Source: an uncultured Collinsella sp. (GTDB lineage: Bacteria > Actinomycetota > Coriobacteriia > Coriobacteriales > Coriobacteriaceae). From it: a DNA stretch of 25,444 bases. The position numbers were made by a program, and so were the translations under genes. Of this stretch, positions 7,847 through 16,033 are shown piece after piece. How positions within the stretch are numbered: position 1 is the first letter of the stretch; each line of letters starts with the position of its first letter. The stretch lies in NCBI GenBank assembly GCA_900541675.1, contig UQKU01000031.1, forward strand, positions 1 to 25,444. Reading direction: 5' to 3'. The notes under the pieces were generated by a model. That model did not search any database. It was not told where the DNA came from and saw only the letters and a list, made by a program, of their open reading frames with translations.

Positions 7847-7881
7847 AAGGCTCCCAGTCATTCCGGCTGGGAGCCTTTTTT
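7847..7881 (+). terminator. Rho-independent terminator of gdhA
   Basis: AAGGCTCCCAG (7847-7857) pairs perfectly with CTGGGAGCCTT (7867-7877), and six T residues follow at 7876-7881. It lies 26 bases after the gdhA stop. Confidence 0.93.
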
Positions 7882-7911
7882 GATCCGTTGGGGACGGAGG
7901 AAAACGGATCA
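7881..7911 (-). repeat. CYGTCCC-loop hairpin (family 5, copy b)
   Basis: TGATCCGTT and AACGGATCA form a perfect 9-bp stem around a 13-base loop that reads TTCCTCCGTCCCC on the minus strand. It abuts the gdhA T-tract. The stem shares nothing with copy c (20747-20777), while the CYGTCCC loop bases are the same. Confidence 0.55.
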
Positions 7912-7945
7912 TTATGTCTCGGCCCTCTGCCGGCCGCCCCTTAAG

Positions 7946-8008
7946 TTGCGGTGAAATACGGACTGTTGGGCGCCCTAAGCCCGACAAACAGTCCGTATTT
8001 CACCGCAA
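7946..8008 (+). repeat. Dispersed hairpin family 1, copy b
   Basis: A 63-base inverted repeat. TTGCGGTGAAATACGGACTG on the left pairs perfectly with the right arm ending CAGTCCG, TATTTCACCGCAA. The outer 13 bases match the other copies, but the inner stem (CGGACTGTT) differs from copies a and d and still pairs. A G-rich tract (ATGGGAGGGAGG, 8016-8027) follows on the right; the left flank is also G-rich when read outward. Confidence 0.88.
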
Positions 8009-8060
8009 GTTATGGATGGGAGGGAGGTTTTTGTGCTGTGGAAGGTCGCGGCCCTTCGTT

Positions 8061-8069
8061 TGGTACACT
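8061..8069 (+). promoter_or_regulatory. Extended -10 promoter element of the molybdenum hydroxylase operon
   Basis: TGGTACACT is a TGN-type extended -10, 24 bases before the ATG at 8094. No convincing -35 is present at 17 bases. The form is the same as before selC and tRNA-Leu. Confidence 0.4.
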
Positions 8070-8093
8070 TAAAAGTACTGGACAAGTAAAGAG

Positions 8094-9008
8094 ATGGGGG
8101 AGAACGTGCTCAAGTTCGGTACCTACGTCCGTGTTGGAAACGCGGCCGAAGCCTATGAGCTCTTACAGAAGAACCGCAACAACAAGATTGTGGGCGGCGG
8201 CATCTGGATGCGCCTGGGTTCGCGTCGTGTGGCGACGGCGATTGACCTTTCGGCCTGCGGACTCGATCAGATCGAGGAGACCGAGACCGAGTTTCGCATC
8301 GGTGCCATGTGCACCCTGCGCCAGCTCGAGCGTCATGCCGGGCTCAACGCGCTTGTCAATAATGTCTTTGAGTTCGCCGTCCACGACATCGTGGGCGTGC
8401 AGCTGCGCAACACCGCCACGGTGGGCGGCAGCATCTACGGCCGCTTTGGCTTCTCGGACGTTCTCTCCGCCTTTCTCGCGCTCGATTCCTATGTTGAGCT
8501 GACGGGCGCCGGCCGCGTGCCGCTCGCGGAGTTCGTGCGGATGGGCTACGTGCGCGACGTGATCGAGCATGTCGTGGTCGTCAAGCACGAGTACCGTGCG
8601 AGCTACGAGGCCGTGCGCAAGGCCGCGACCGACTTCCCCTCGCTGAACGTCACCGCCGCTTGGTGGGACGGCTCCTGGCACGTCAACGTGGGCGCCCGCC
8701 CGCTGCGCGCGACCCTGCTGCAGGGCGAGGCGTGTGGCCTCACCAGCGAGCAGCCTTCCGAGGACGAGCTGCGCGCCCTGGCCGCGTCCGTACGCGCGCT
8801 GAGCTATGGCACCAACCTGTGGGGCTCGGCTGACTACCGCCGCCGCATCTCGGCCCCGCTTGCCGTCCAGGCTGTGCGTCGCGCCGCCGGCATCGAGCTT
8901 TCGGCCGCGCTTGCCCACGAGCTCGAGTGCGTGCAGATTCCTAAGTTTGCCACGGACGAGTATTCCTGCCGCCGCGTGCCCGGCGTCGATTCTAGCGAGG
9001 TGCGCTAA
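8094..9008 (+). CDS. Molybdenum hydroxylase (xanthine dehydrogenase family) FAD-binding subunit
   Basis: This CoxM/XdhB-like flavoprotein subunit passes electrons between the Fe-S clusters of its partner and an external acceptor. Its 304 residues are in the family range of about 260-300. The N-terminal FAD-binding part has GGGIWMRLGSR in place of the common AGGTDL loop. The signature QLRNTATVGGSIYGRFGFSD holds the second FAD-contact region, and the C-terminal CO_DH_flav_C part ends with WGSADYRR. I keep the ATG at 8094. A GTG at 8106, three bases after GGGGAG, is a possible alternative that removes four residues. The stop overlaps the next start (TAATG at 9006-9010), so the two subunits are coupled. 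Substrate is not determined. Confidence 0.88.
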   Translation: MGENVLKFGTYVRVGNAAEAYELLQKNRNNKIVGGGIWMRLGSRRVATAIDLSACGLDQIEETETEFRIGAMCTLRQLERHAGLNALVNNVFEFAVHDIVGVQLRNTATVGGSIYGRFGFSDVLSAFLALDSYVELTGAGRVPLAEFVRMGYVRDVIEHVVVVKHEYRASYEAVRKAATDFPSLNVTAAWWDGSWHVNVGARPLRATLLQGEACGLTSEQPSEDELRALAASVRALSYGTNLWGSADYRRRISAPLAVQAVRRAAGIELSAALAHELECVQIPKFATDEYSCRRVPGVDSSEVR

Positions 9009-11839
9009 TGGCTGCCAAACTCATCGATCTTTCCTTTACGCTCAACGGCCGCAAGGTCAAGGTTCAGATTGCCCCCGACACCATGCTCTTTGCGCTGCTG
9101 CGCGAGCAGGGTTGCGCGTCGGTGCGCTGCGCCTGCGAAACCACCAACTGCGGTTTGTGCACGGTGTGGCTCGACGGCGACCCGGTGCTGAGCTGCTCGG
9201 TTCCCGCCGCCCGTGTTGAGGGCCACACCATCACTACGCTTGAGGGTCTCAAGGCCGAGTCCGAGGCGCTTGCCCGCGCTATGGCTGCCGAAGGCGCCGA
9301 GCAGTGCGGTTTTTGCGCCCCCGGCCTTATCATGAACGTGCTGGCGCTTGCCCGCTCCGCCAAGGAGGATCCGAGCCTCGTCGCCACGCGCGAGGAGCTC
9401 TCGCGCCAGCTCGCCGGCAACCTTTGCCGCTGCAGCGGCTACGAGAGTCAGCTGCGCGCCATCGTGCGCTTCCTCAACGAGTCCGGCGTGCAGGTGGGCT
9501 TTGAGATGCCCGAGCTGCCGGTCAACGACACCAGCTGCGACGGCGTCACCTACAAGCAGATTACCCACAAGCAGCCCAAGAAGGACTCGAAGGCCCTGCT
9601 CGAGGGCCGTCCCGTCTACACGGGCGATATGGTGCCCGCCGGTGCGCTCATCGTCAAACTCAAGCGCAGCCCCTATGCCCGCGCCAAGATCCGCTCCATC
9701 GATACGTCGCGCGCCCTGAAGGTGCCCGGCGTGGTGGGCGTCTATACCTACGAGGACGTGCCCCAGCTTCGCTTTACCATCGCCGGCCAGAGCTACCCGC
9801 AGCCGAGTCCCTACGACCGCCTGATCCTCGAGAACCTCGTGCGCTATCAAAACGAGGAGGTGGCGATTGTCGCCGCCGAGACCGAGGAGGCCGCCGACAA
9901 GGCGCTCAAGCTCATCAAGGTCGACTACGAGGTGCTCGAGCCGCTGCTCGACTTTACCCAAGCACTCGATAACGACATCGTGGTCCACCCCGAGGGCGAC
10001 GTGACCTTTATGTTCCCGCAGGGCGGCGACGTCCCGCGCAACCTGGTGTGCAGCGGTACCAGCGATTACGGCGATCTGGACGAGGCCTTCGCCCAGAGCG
10101 ACATCGTCTTTGAGCGCACCTACACCAGCCAGGCCACGCAGACCGCGCCCATGGAGACCTTCCGCGCCTTCGCGACGACCGACGCGTTTGGGCGCATCTC
10201 CGTGACCACTTCCACGCAGGTGCCCTTCCACGTGCGCCGCATGGTCGCGCAGTCGCTCGACATTCCGCAGTCGCAGGTGCAGGTCATTAAGCCGCGCATC
10301 GGCGGCGGCTTTGGCTCCAAGCAGACGGGCTGCTGCGAGATCTTCGTGGCGTTCGTCACCCAGCAGACTGGCCGTCCGAGCTACTGCTGCTACACCCGCG
10401 AGGAGACCATCACCGCGGGCAACTCGCGCCACCAGATGCAGATGACCGTCAAGTTGGGCGCCATGAACGACGGCACCATCACGGCCATCGATCTGCATAC
10501 GCTGTCCAACGCCGGTGCGTACGGCGAGCACGCTACCACGACGATCGGCCTGTCGGGCCACAAGAGCCTGCCCATCTACAACCACGTGAAGGCGAGCCGC
10601 TTTAGCTGGGACGCCGTCTACACCAATACCAACCGCGGCGGCGCGTATCGCGGCTACGGTGCCACCCAGGGCCAGTTTGCCGTGGAGAGCGCCGTCAACG
10701 AGCTTGCCGACATGCTGCACATGGACCCCGCCGACCTGCGCCTTAAGAACATCGTGCGCGAGGGCGAGATCATGCCGCAGTACTACAACGAGAAGCTCAA
10801 CGCCTGCGCGCTCGACCGCTGCCTGCTGCGCGCGATGGACATGATCGGCTGGCGCGACAAGCCGCTGGCAGCGGACCTGGGCGACCGCGTGCGTGCTCTG
10901 GGCTGTGCGCTCACCATGCAGGGCTCGGGCATTTCCAACGTTGATATCGCCGGCATCGACATGCGCCTGGAAGAGGACGGCTTCATTACCATCGGCACCG
11001 GCGCCACCGATAACGGCATGGGCGTCGACACGATCCTGGCGCAGATTGCCGCCGAGGAGCTGGGCGTGGAGAGCTCGCTGATCGTGGTGCGCGGCGTGGA
11101 CACCGACGTGTCGCCGTTCGACGCCGGTTCGTACGCGAGCTCCGGTACCTACGTGACGGGCCTTGCCGCCAAGAACGCCGCGACCGAGCTGCGTGAGAAG
11201 ATTTGTGCCAAGGCCGCCCAGATGTGGGATGTGGACGCCGCCGACGTGGTCTTCGATGGCCAGTACGTGCGTCTGTCCGACGAGCGCGCCGCGCGCGAGC
11301 AGAACCGCTACCTCACGCTGCGCGACTTTGCCAACCTGTGCGTCAAGAACATCGCGGGCGGCGACGCGCTGACCTCGCACGCCTCTGCCTGCCTGCCCGT
11401 TTCGCCTCCGCCGTTTATGGCCGGCATTGCCGAGGTCGAGGTCGACAAGGCCACCGGCAAGGTGACTGTGGTGGACTACGCGGCGGCTGTGGACTGCGGC
11501 ACCGTGATCAACGAGGCACTCGCGCGCGTCCAGGCCGAGGGCGGCATTGCCCAAGGTGTCGGCCACGCGCTCTACGAGATTGTTGAGCATGACGATCGCG
11601 GACGCCTGCGTACCGGCAACTTTATGAGCTATAAGCTGCCCACGCGCCTGGATATCGGCAGCATTCGCGTGGCCTTTGAGCCGAGCTATGAGCCGACGGG
11701 CCCGTTTGGTGCCAAGTCGATCGGCGAGGTCGTCATCAACACGCCGCTCGCCGCCGTGGCCTCGGCTGTGGCACACGCCACCGGCCACCAGGTTCGCTCG
11801 CTGCCGATCACGCCGGAGAAAGCGCTGCTGGGGGAGTAG
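9008..11839 (+). CDS. Molybdenum hydroxylase, fused [2Fe-2S] and Mo-cofactor subunit (xanthine dehydrogenase family, possibly selenium-dependent)
   Basis: The 943-residue protein joins two parts that are separate in many bacterial enzymes. Residues 1-155 hold two [2Fe-2S] clusters: C43, C48, C51 and C63 for the plant-ferredoxin type, and C100, C103, C140 and C142 (QCGFC and CRC) for the helical type. Residues from about 185 to the end are the aldehyde-oxidase/xanthine-dehydrogenase Mo domains, with the cofactor motif GGGFGSK (432-438), the substrate-loop motif AYRGYGATQGQ, and the base-catalyst glutamate E907 in GAKSIGE. This fused layout is the one I know from the selenium-dependent xanthine dehydrogenase and YgfN-type families (TIGR03311, TIGR03313), so a labile Se cofactor is plausible beside the sel genes. 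It is inference only; xanthine, nicotinate or another N-heterocycle could be the substrate. No in-frame TGA is present, so no selenocysteine is encoded. Confidence 0.9.
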   Translation: MAAKLIDLSFTLNGRKVKVQIAPDTMLFALLREQGCASVRCACETTNCGLCTVWLDGDPVLSCSVPAARVEGHTITTLEGLKAESEALARAMAAEGAEQCGFCAPGLIMNVLALARSAKEDPSLVATREELSRQLAGNLCRCSGYESQLRAIVRFLNESGVQVGFEMPELPVNDTSCDGVTYKQITHKQPKKDSKALLEGRPVYTGDMVPAGALIVKLKRSPYARAKIRSIDTSRALKVPGVVGVYTYEDVPQLRFTIAGQSYPQPSPYDRLILENLVRYQNEEVAIVAAETEEAADKALKLIKVDYEVLEPLLDFTQALDNDIVVHPEGDVTFMFPQGGDVPRNLVCSGTSDYGDLDEAFAQSDIVFERTYTSQATQTAPMETFRAFATTDAFGRISVTTSTQVPFHVRRMVAQSLDIPQSQVQVIKPRIGGGFGSKQTGCCEIFVAFVTQQTGRPSYCCYTREETITAGNSRHQMQMTVKLGAMNDGTITAIDLHTLSNAGAYGEHATTTIGLSGHKSLPIYNHVKASRFSWDAVYTNTNRGGAYRGYGATQGQFAVESAVNELADMLHMDPADLRLKNIVREGEIMPQYYNEKLNACALDRCLLRAMDMIGWRDKPLAADLGDRVRALGCALTMQGSGISNVDIAGIDMRLEEDGFITIGTGATDNGMGVDTILAQIAAEELGVESSLIVVRGVDTDVSPFDAGSYASSGTYVTGLAAKNAATELREKICAKAAQMWDVDAADVVFDGQYVRLSDERAAREQNRYLTLRDFANLCVKNIAGGDALTSHASACLPVSPPPFMAGIAEVEVDKATGKVTVVDYAAAVDCGTVINEALARVQAEGGIAQGVGHALYEIVEHDDRGRLRTGNFMSYKLPTRLDIGSIRVAFEPSYEPTGPFGAKSIGEVVINTPLAAVASAVAHATGHQVRSLPITPEKALLGE

Positions 11840-11876
11840 GCGAGGCGACGCAGCCGCCGCTCTTTGCCTAGCCCGA

Positions 11877-12046
11877 GGAAACTGCAGCCCACTTTTCGAC
11901 CGAATTGTGGGCTGCAGTTTCCGTTTGAGGCCCTTGGCGGAAAGTGCATCCCGGAATATAGCGTCAAACCGGGACACGCTTTCCGGTTGAGGCTCTCGGC
12001 GGAAATCTCATCCCATTCCGAGGCCTCAAACCGGGACACGCTTTCC
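11877..12046. repeat. Three tandem 62-base hairpin units (family 4)
   Basis: Three units start at 11877, 11939 and 12001, exactly 62 bases apart. Each has a 16-base left arm beginning GGAAA, a 14-base loop and a 16-base right arm ending TTTCC, with 16-base linkers (GTTTGAGGCCCTTGGC and GGTTGAGGCTCTCGGC). Unit 1 pairs perfectly (GGAAACTGCAGCCCAC). Unit 2 pairs with two mismatches and one wobble. Unit 3 keeps the same right arm as unit 2 (CCGGGACACGCTTTCC) but its left arm has drifted. No coding frame or T-tract is seen. The array lies between the molybdenum hydroxylase operon and a family 1 hairpin. Confidence 0.8.
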
Positions 12047-12087
12047 GGCGCATGGCCAGCACCGCCAGACTGCCGGGTCCCACCGAA

Positions 12088-12152
12088 GTTGCGGTGGAAT
12101 AGGGACTGTTTTGGAGGACTGGAGCCCCAAACAGTCCCTATTCCACCGCAAC
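12088..12152 (+). repeat. Dispersed hairpin family 1, copy c
   Basis: A 65-base inverted repeat. GTTGCGGTGGAATAGGGACT on the left pairs without mismatch with the right arm, and the inner stem extends through TGTTTTGG. Both arms carry G/C at the position where copy b has A/T, a clean compensatory change. A G-rich tract (GGGGCGGAGGGGG, 12160-12172) follows. Confidence 0.88.
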
Positions 12153-12239
12153 ATACCATGGGGCGGAGGGGGATCCGATGCGTACTCGTGGTGAGGTCGT
12201 GAGCCTGTAAAACGTGTGCGTGCGCTTGTCGTTCGTATC

Positions 12240-12248
12240 TGCTATCAT
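12240..12248 (+). promoter_or_regulatory. Extended -10 promoter element for tRNA-Leu
   Basis: TGCTATCAT is a TGN-type extended -10, 19 bases before the tRNA 5' end. No consensus -35 lies at the usual distance; TTGTCG at 12226 is too close. Confidence 0.45.
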
Positions 12249-12267
12249 TCCTAGTCTGTGCGCTCAT

Positions 12268-12351
12268 GCGGGCGTGGCGGAATTGGTAGACGCGCCAGAT
12301 TTAGGTTCTGGTGGGATTCCCGTGAAGGTTCGAGTCCTTTCGCCCGCACCA
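12268..12351 (+). tRNA. tRNA-Leu (anticodon TAG)
   Basis: An 84-base class II tRNA with encoded CCA. The acceptor GCGGGCG pairs with CGCCCGC. The D-arm region reads GGCGGAATTGGTAGACGC. The anticodon stem CCAGA/TCTGG holds the loop TTTAGGT with TAG at 12302-12304. A variable arm (TGGGATTCCCGTGA) and the T-arm GGTTCGAGTCC follow. The long variable arm and the anticodon fix it as Leu reading CUN codons. Confidence 0.97.
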
Positions 12352-12442
12352 ACGCATCTGCGTCGGCTTCGGCCGTCGCGACTCTTTGTTGCATAAAGGT
12401 ACCAGCACCTCAGATAAGCTGGGCAGTATGAGGAGGAACGTG

Positions 12443-13741
12443 TTGAACATCACCGCTTCTGACGTCAAGGACGCCAAGCTCACCGCTACGGTCACCATCC
12501 CGGCCGCCGACGTCGACGCCGCGATCAAGAAGGCCTACAAGGACACCGCCAAGAAGTACCGCTTCCCGGGCTTCCGTGCCGGCAAGGCTCCCCGTCCGGT
12601 CATCGATTCCGCTCTTGGCGCCGAGGCTACCCTCGCTCAGGCCACCAACGACCTGATCGCCGCCAACGAGCCCGCCGTCCTCAACGAGCTGGACATCGTC
12701 CCCACCAAGAGCGGTGACTACAAGGAGCTCGACCTCGCCAAGGATCACGAGGACTACACCTACACCGTCGAGTTCTCCCTGCGTCCCGCCGCTGAGCTCT
12801 CCTCCTTCGACGCTGTCGAGATCGAGATGCCCCCTGCGGAGGTCACCGAGTCCGAGATCAACAACCAGGTCGAGATGCTCCTCAACTACCGTGCCACCTT
12901 CGAGGACGTCGAGGGCCGCGCTGTCGAGTCCGAGGACTACGTTACCGTCGACCTCAAGGCCGTCGAGAACGCCGACAACTTTGCCGCCGAGGGCCGTATG
13001 CTCATCGCCGGTAGCGACAGCAACCCCGCCGAGTTCAACGAGGCTCTGATCGGCGCCAACGTTGACGACGTCAAGTCCGTCACCTGGACCGACGAGGCCG
13101 AGGAGGGCGAGGAGGCCGAGACCCACACCGTCGAGGTCACCGTCAAGGGCATCAAGGTCCGCAACACCCCCGAGCTCACCGACGAGCTCGTCAAGTCCGA
13201 CTTTGGCTTCGACAGCATCGACGCTATGCGCGACGCCATCAAGATCGAGATCGAGCAGGACAAGGCTTCCCGCCTCCCGGCCGAGAAGGAGAACCGTTGC
13301 GTCTCCGCTCTCGCCGAGCGCCTGCAGCTCGACGAGATGGACGCCGACTACGAGCAGTCCGTCTTTGAGGAGCTTGGCCAGAACTTCCTGTCCAACCTCG
13401 CTGCCCGCGGCATGACGCTGGACACCTGGCTGCCCGCTTCCGGCCTGACCATGGAGCAGTTCATCGGCGACCTGCACAAGCAGGCCAACGACGTTGCCCG
13501 TGAGTCCCTGGCGCTCGACGCTCTCGCCCGTGAGCTCAAGATTGAGGTCACCGAGGACGACATCAACGCCGAGTTCGAGAAGGCTGGCGTCAAGGACGTC
13601 GAGGCTTCCAAGGCCGAGTTCATCGCCGATGGCCGCATGCCTGCCGTCCGCGAGTCCATCCGTCGCTCCAAGGCCGTCGATCACCTGGTCGAGAACGCCA
13701 AGGTGACTGAGGTCGACGAGACCGCCAAGGACGCCGAGTAA
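12443..13741 (+). CDS. tig: Trigger factor, ribosome-associated chaperone and peptidyl-prolyl isomerase
   Basis: Trigger factor binds nascent chains at the ribosome exit. I choose the TTG at 12443, six bases after a perfect AGGAGG (12431-12436), giving 432 residues, the same length as E. coli Tig. The ATG at 12428 lies inside or before that site, and the GTG at 12440 would be too close to it. The ribosome-docking signature FPGFRAGKAP is at residues 41-50. The FKBP-like domain covers about 150-235, though its middle is acidic and short of aromatic residues. The C-terminal substrate-binding arms run to the end, which is acidic (EVDETAKDAE). The gene precedes clpP and clpX, the classic tig-clpP-clpX order. 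Codon use is heavily C-ending, suggesting high expression. Confidence 0.95.
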   Translation: MNITASDVKDAKLTATVTIPAADVDAAIKKAYKDTAKKYRFPGFRAGKAPRPVIDSALGAEATLAQATNDLIAANEPAVLNELDIVPTKSGDYKELDLAKDHEDYTYTVEFSLRPAAELSSFDAVEIEMPPAEVTESEINNQVEMLLNYRATFEDVEGRAVESEDYVTVDLKAVENADNFAAEGRMLIAGSDSNPAEFNEALIGANVDDVKSVTWTDEAEEGEEAETHTVEVTVKGIKVRNTPELTDELVKSDFGFDSIDAMRDAIKIEIEQDKASRLPAEKENRCVSALAERLQLDEMDADYEQSVFEELGQNFLSNLAARGMTLDTWLPASGLTMEQFIGDLHKQANDVARESLALDALARELKIEVTEDDINAEFEKAGVKDVEASKAEFIADGRMPAVRESIRRSKAVDHLVENAKVTEVDETAKDAE

Positions 13742-13817
13742 TTCTCGCCACCTTGCACGCGAGCGCATGTATGTGCCCGTGATGGGGTAAAGTTATAAGC
13801 CGGTTATCCGGTTGCTT

Positions 13818-13862
13818 CGTACGGTGCCAGCCAATGCATAGCATGCGGGCACCGTACGTTTG
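13818..13862 (+). terminator. Hairpin between tig and clpP, possible weak terminator or attenuator
   Basis: CGTACGGTGCC (13818-13828) pairs perfectly with GGCACCGTACG (13848-13858) across a 19-base loop, followed by only TTTGT. The 11-bp stem is strong but the T-tract is short, so it may reduce rather than stop transcription from tig into clpP. It could also be a further single-copy member of the hairpin elements seen elsewhere in the window. Confidence 0.4.
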
Positions 13863-13903
13863 TCTAGAGCCACTATTGGTCCGTAAGAGAAATGGAGATG
13901 CGT

Positions 13904-14524
13904 ATGATCGCTAAGTTCGACTCCGCCCTCGTGCCATACGTTATCGAGCAGACGCCGCGCGGCGAGCGCAGCTACGATATCTATTCGCGCCTGCTCAACG
14001 ACCGCATCATCTTCTTGGGCGAGGAGATCAACTCCGTCAGCGCCAACCTGGTCGTTGCCCAGCTGCTGCATCTTGAGAGCCAGGATGCCGAGAAGGATAT
14101 CTCGCTCTACATCAATTCGCCCGGTGGCGAGGTTTACTCTGGCCTGGCGATTCTTGACACCATGAACTTCATCAAGCCGCAGGTCTCCACCATCTGCGTC
14201 GGTATGGCCGCGTCTATGGCTGCCGTGCTGCTTTCGGCCGGCGCCAAGGGCAAGCGCTTCTGCCTGCCGCACTCCAAGGTCATGATTCACCAGCCCAGCG
14301 GCGGTGCTCAAGGTCAGCAGACCGAGATCGAGATCGTGGCCGAGGAGATCAAGAAGACCCGCCGCGAGCTCAACCAGATCCTGTCCGATGCCTCGGGCCA
14401 GCCGATCGAGAAGGTCCAGGCCGACACCGAGCGCGACAACTACCTGACCGCTGCCGAGGCCCTCGACTACGGCCTGATCGACCGTATCGTCACCTCGCGC
14501 GATCTCGCCGCGAAGGACGCCTAG
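13904..14524 (+). CDS. clpP: ATP-dependent Clp protease proteolytic subunit
   Basis: ClpP forms the two-ring serine-protease chamber that degrades substrates fed by ClpX. I choose the ATG at 13904, six bases after GGAG (13894-13897), giving 206 residues. Two upstream in-frame ATGs (13892, 13898) would overlap that site. The catalytic triad is S104 in GMAASMA, H129 in KVMIHQPSGG and D178 in ERDNYLTAAEA, with the same spacing as E. coli S97, H122 and D171. The oxyanion motif YINSPGGEVYSG is at 69-80. Only one base separates the clpP stop from the clpX ATG, so they are co-translated. Confidence 0.96.
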   Translation: MIAKFDSALVPYVIEQTPRGERSYDIYSRLLNDRIIFLGEEINSVSANLVVAQLLHLESQDAEKDISLYINSPGGEVYSGLAILDTMNFIKPQVSTICVGMAASMAAVLLSAGAKGKRFCLPHSKVMIHQPSGGAQGQQTEIEIVAEEIKKTRRELNQILSDASGQPIEKVQADTERDNYLTAAEALDYGLIDRIVTSRDLAAKDA

Positions 14525-14525
14525 G

Positions 14526-15932
14526 ATGGCAGGAAACATGCAGGACAACTTTGACGAGAATGGCAACCCCATCCGCTGCTCCTTTTGCGGAAAAGAGCAG
14601 GGGCAGGTTCGTCGCCTCGTAAAGGGTCCGACCAACATCTTTATCTGTGACGAGTGCGTCGCCGCCTGCTCCGAGATCCTTGAGGAGTCGCTGGCTTCGG
14701 ACTTTATGGACGCTGCCCGCAACGGCAAGCTGCCGGGCTTCCTCAACGACCACGGCCAGGCTGCATCCCAGCCCGCCGTGGACCCCGAGGCCGAGGGCTT
14801 TGAGCTCGAGGACGACCGCCAGGTCATCACGCACGTGCCGACGCCGCACGAGATCTATGACGAGCTTTCGGCCTATGTTATGGGTCAGGAGGACGCCAAG
14901 CGCGCCATGTCGGTGGCCGTGTACAACCACTATCGCCGCGTGATCGAGGGTGGCGCCGCGGTGTCTGCCTTTGACGGCGGCATGGGCTCGCAGTTTGACG
15001 ACGATATGGACGAGGTAGAGCTTGCCAAGTCCAACATCCTGCTGCTCGGTCCCACCGGTACCGGCAAGACCTTGTTGGCCCAGACGCTCGCGCGCATCCT
15101 CGAGGTGCCGTTTGCCATCGCCGATGCCACCGCGCTCACCGAGGCCGGCTATGTGGGCGAGGACGTGGAGAACATCCTTCTCAAGCTCATCAATGCTGCC
15201 GATGGCGACATTGAGCGCGCTCAGGTGGGCATTATCTACGTTGACGAGATCGACAAGATTGCCCGCAAGGCCGAGAACCTCTCTATTACCCGTGATGTCT
15301 CGGGCGAGGGTGTTCAGCAGGCGCTGCTTAAGATTCTTGAGGGCACGGTGGCAAGCGTTCCGCCTACCGGCGGCCGCAAGCATCCCCAGCAGGAGCTGCT
15401 GCAGATCGACACGACCAACATCCTGTTCATCTGCGGCGGTGCCTTTGTGGGTCTGGACAAGATCATCGCCGATCGCGTGGGCAACAAGGGCGTGGGCTTT
15501 AACTCCGAGATCGCCGGCCCCACCTCGGTCGACGAGAACGACCTGCTGCGCCAGGTGCTTCCGCAGGACCTCAACGCCTTTGGCATGATCCCCGAGTTCG
15601 TGGGCCGTACGCCCGTTGTCACCCAGACGCAGGCGCTCGACGAGGACGACCTGGTCTCGATTCTGACCGAGCCCAAGAACGCCGTGGTGCGCCAGTACCG
15701 CAAGATGTTCCAGCTCGAGGATGTCGATCTTGAGTTTGAGGACGCTGCCCTGCACGAGATCGCCCGCATGGCGCTTGCCCGCAAGACCGGCGCCCGCGGC
15801 CTGCGCGCCATCTGCGAAGACGTGCTTCAGCAGACGATGTTCGACCTGCCCAGCGAGGAGGGCGTCGCCAAGGTCGTCGTAACCGAAGCCTCCGTAAAGG
15901 GCGAAGAGCAGCCCCAGCGCATCTACGGCTAA
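14526..15932 (+). CDS. clpX: ATP-dependent Clp protease ATP-binding subunit ClpX
   Basis: ClpX is the hexameric AAA+ unfoldase that feeds ClpP. The 468 residues include an N-terminal zinc-binding domain (C18, C21, C41, C44), the Walker A motif GPTGTGKT (175-182), pore loop GYVGED (209-214), Walker B ending VDEID (239-243), and the RKH pore loop (284-286). The ClpP-docking loop reads VGF (323-325) in place of the common IGF. This keeps the aromatic residue that inserts into the ClpP pocket. An insert rich in Gly and Asp (about 149-163, FDGGMGSQFDDD) lies before Walker A, as seen in many ClpX proteins. A strong terminator follows after about 20 bases, closing the tig-clpP-clpX block. Confidence 0.97.
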   Translation: MAGNMQDNFDENGNPIRCSFCGKEQGQVRRLVKGPTNIFICDECVAACSEILEESLASDFMDAARNGKLPGFLNDHGQAASQPAVDPEAEGFELEDDRQVITHVPTPHEIYDELSAYVMGQEDAKRAMSVAVYNHYRRVIEGGAAVSAFDGGMGSQFDDDMDEVELAKSNILLLGPTGTGKTLLAQTLARILEVPFAIADATALTEAGYVGEDVENILLKLINAADGDIERAQVGIIYVDEIDKIARKAENLSITRDVSGEGVQQALLKILEGTVASVPPTGGRKHPQQELLQIDTTNILFICGGAFVGLDKIIADRVGNKGVGFNSEIAGPTSVDENDLLRQVLPQDLNAFGMIPEFVGRTPVVTQTQALDEDDLVSILTEPKNAVVRQYRKMFQLEDVDLEFEDAALHEIARMALARKTGARGLRAICEDVLQQTMFDLPSEEGVAKVVVTEASVKGEEQPQRIYG

Positions 15933-15954
15933 ACCTGCCTAAAACGTGTTTGCC

Positions 15955-15992
15955 AATAGCCTCCGACCATCCGCGGTCGGAGGCTATTTTAT
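15955..15992 (+). terminator. Rho-independent terminator of clpX
   Basis: AATAGCCTCCGACC (15955-15968) pairs perfectly with GGTCGGAGGCTATT (15975-15988) around a 6-base loop, followed by TTATAT. A 14-bp stem just after the clpX stop. Confidence 0.92.
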
Positions 15993-16033
15993 ATATACGC
16001 AATAACCCCAACTACCTGTGTTATTCTGTGTGT

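Noticed and set aside
9005..11977. A 990-codon open frame antisense to the fused Mo hydroxylase, and similar antisense frames opposite gdhA, tig, clpX, valS and folC
   Set aside because: In GC-rich genes that avoid TTA, CTA and TCA codons the opposite strand rarely meets a stop. The translations are low in complexity (rich in Gly, His, Val, Arg), and the sense frames have clear family motifs.
11877..12046. CRISPR array
   Set aside because: Only three units, no unit pair identical over a full repeat, variable parts lie inside hairpin arms, and no cas gene is present.
12178..12210. Ten-codon leader ORF with a strong GGAGGGGG site before tRNA-Leu; a similar 11-codon ORF at 22312-22347
   Set aside because: The purine-rich sites are the G-rich tracts next to family 1 hairpins. 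The peptides share nothing, and neither precedes a gene it could regulate by attenuation.
12386..12442. Longer trigger factor starting at 12386 or 12428
   Set aside because: Trigger factor similarity begins at the NITAS segment, and AGGAGG at 12431-12436 fits the TTG at 12443.
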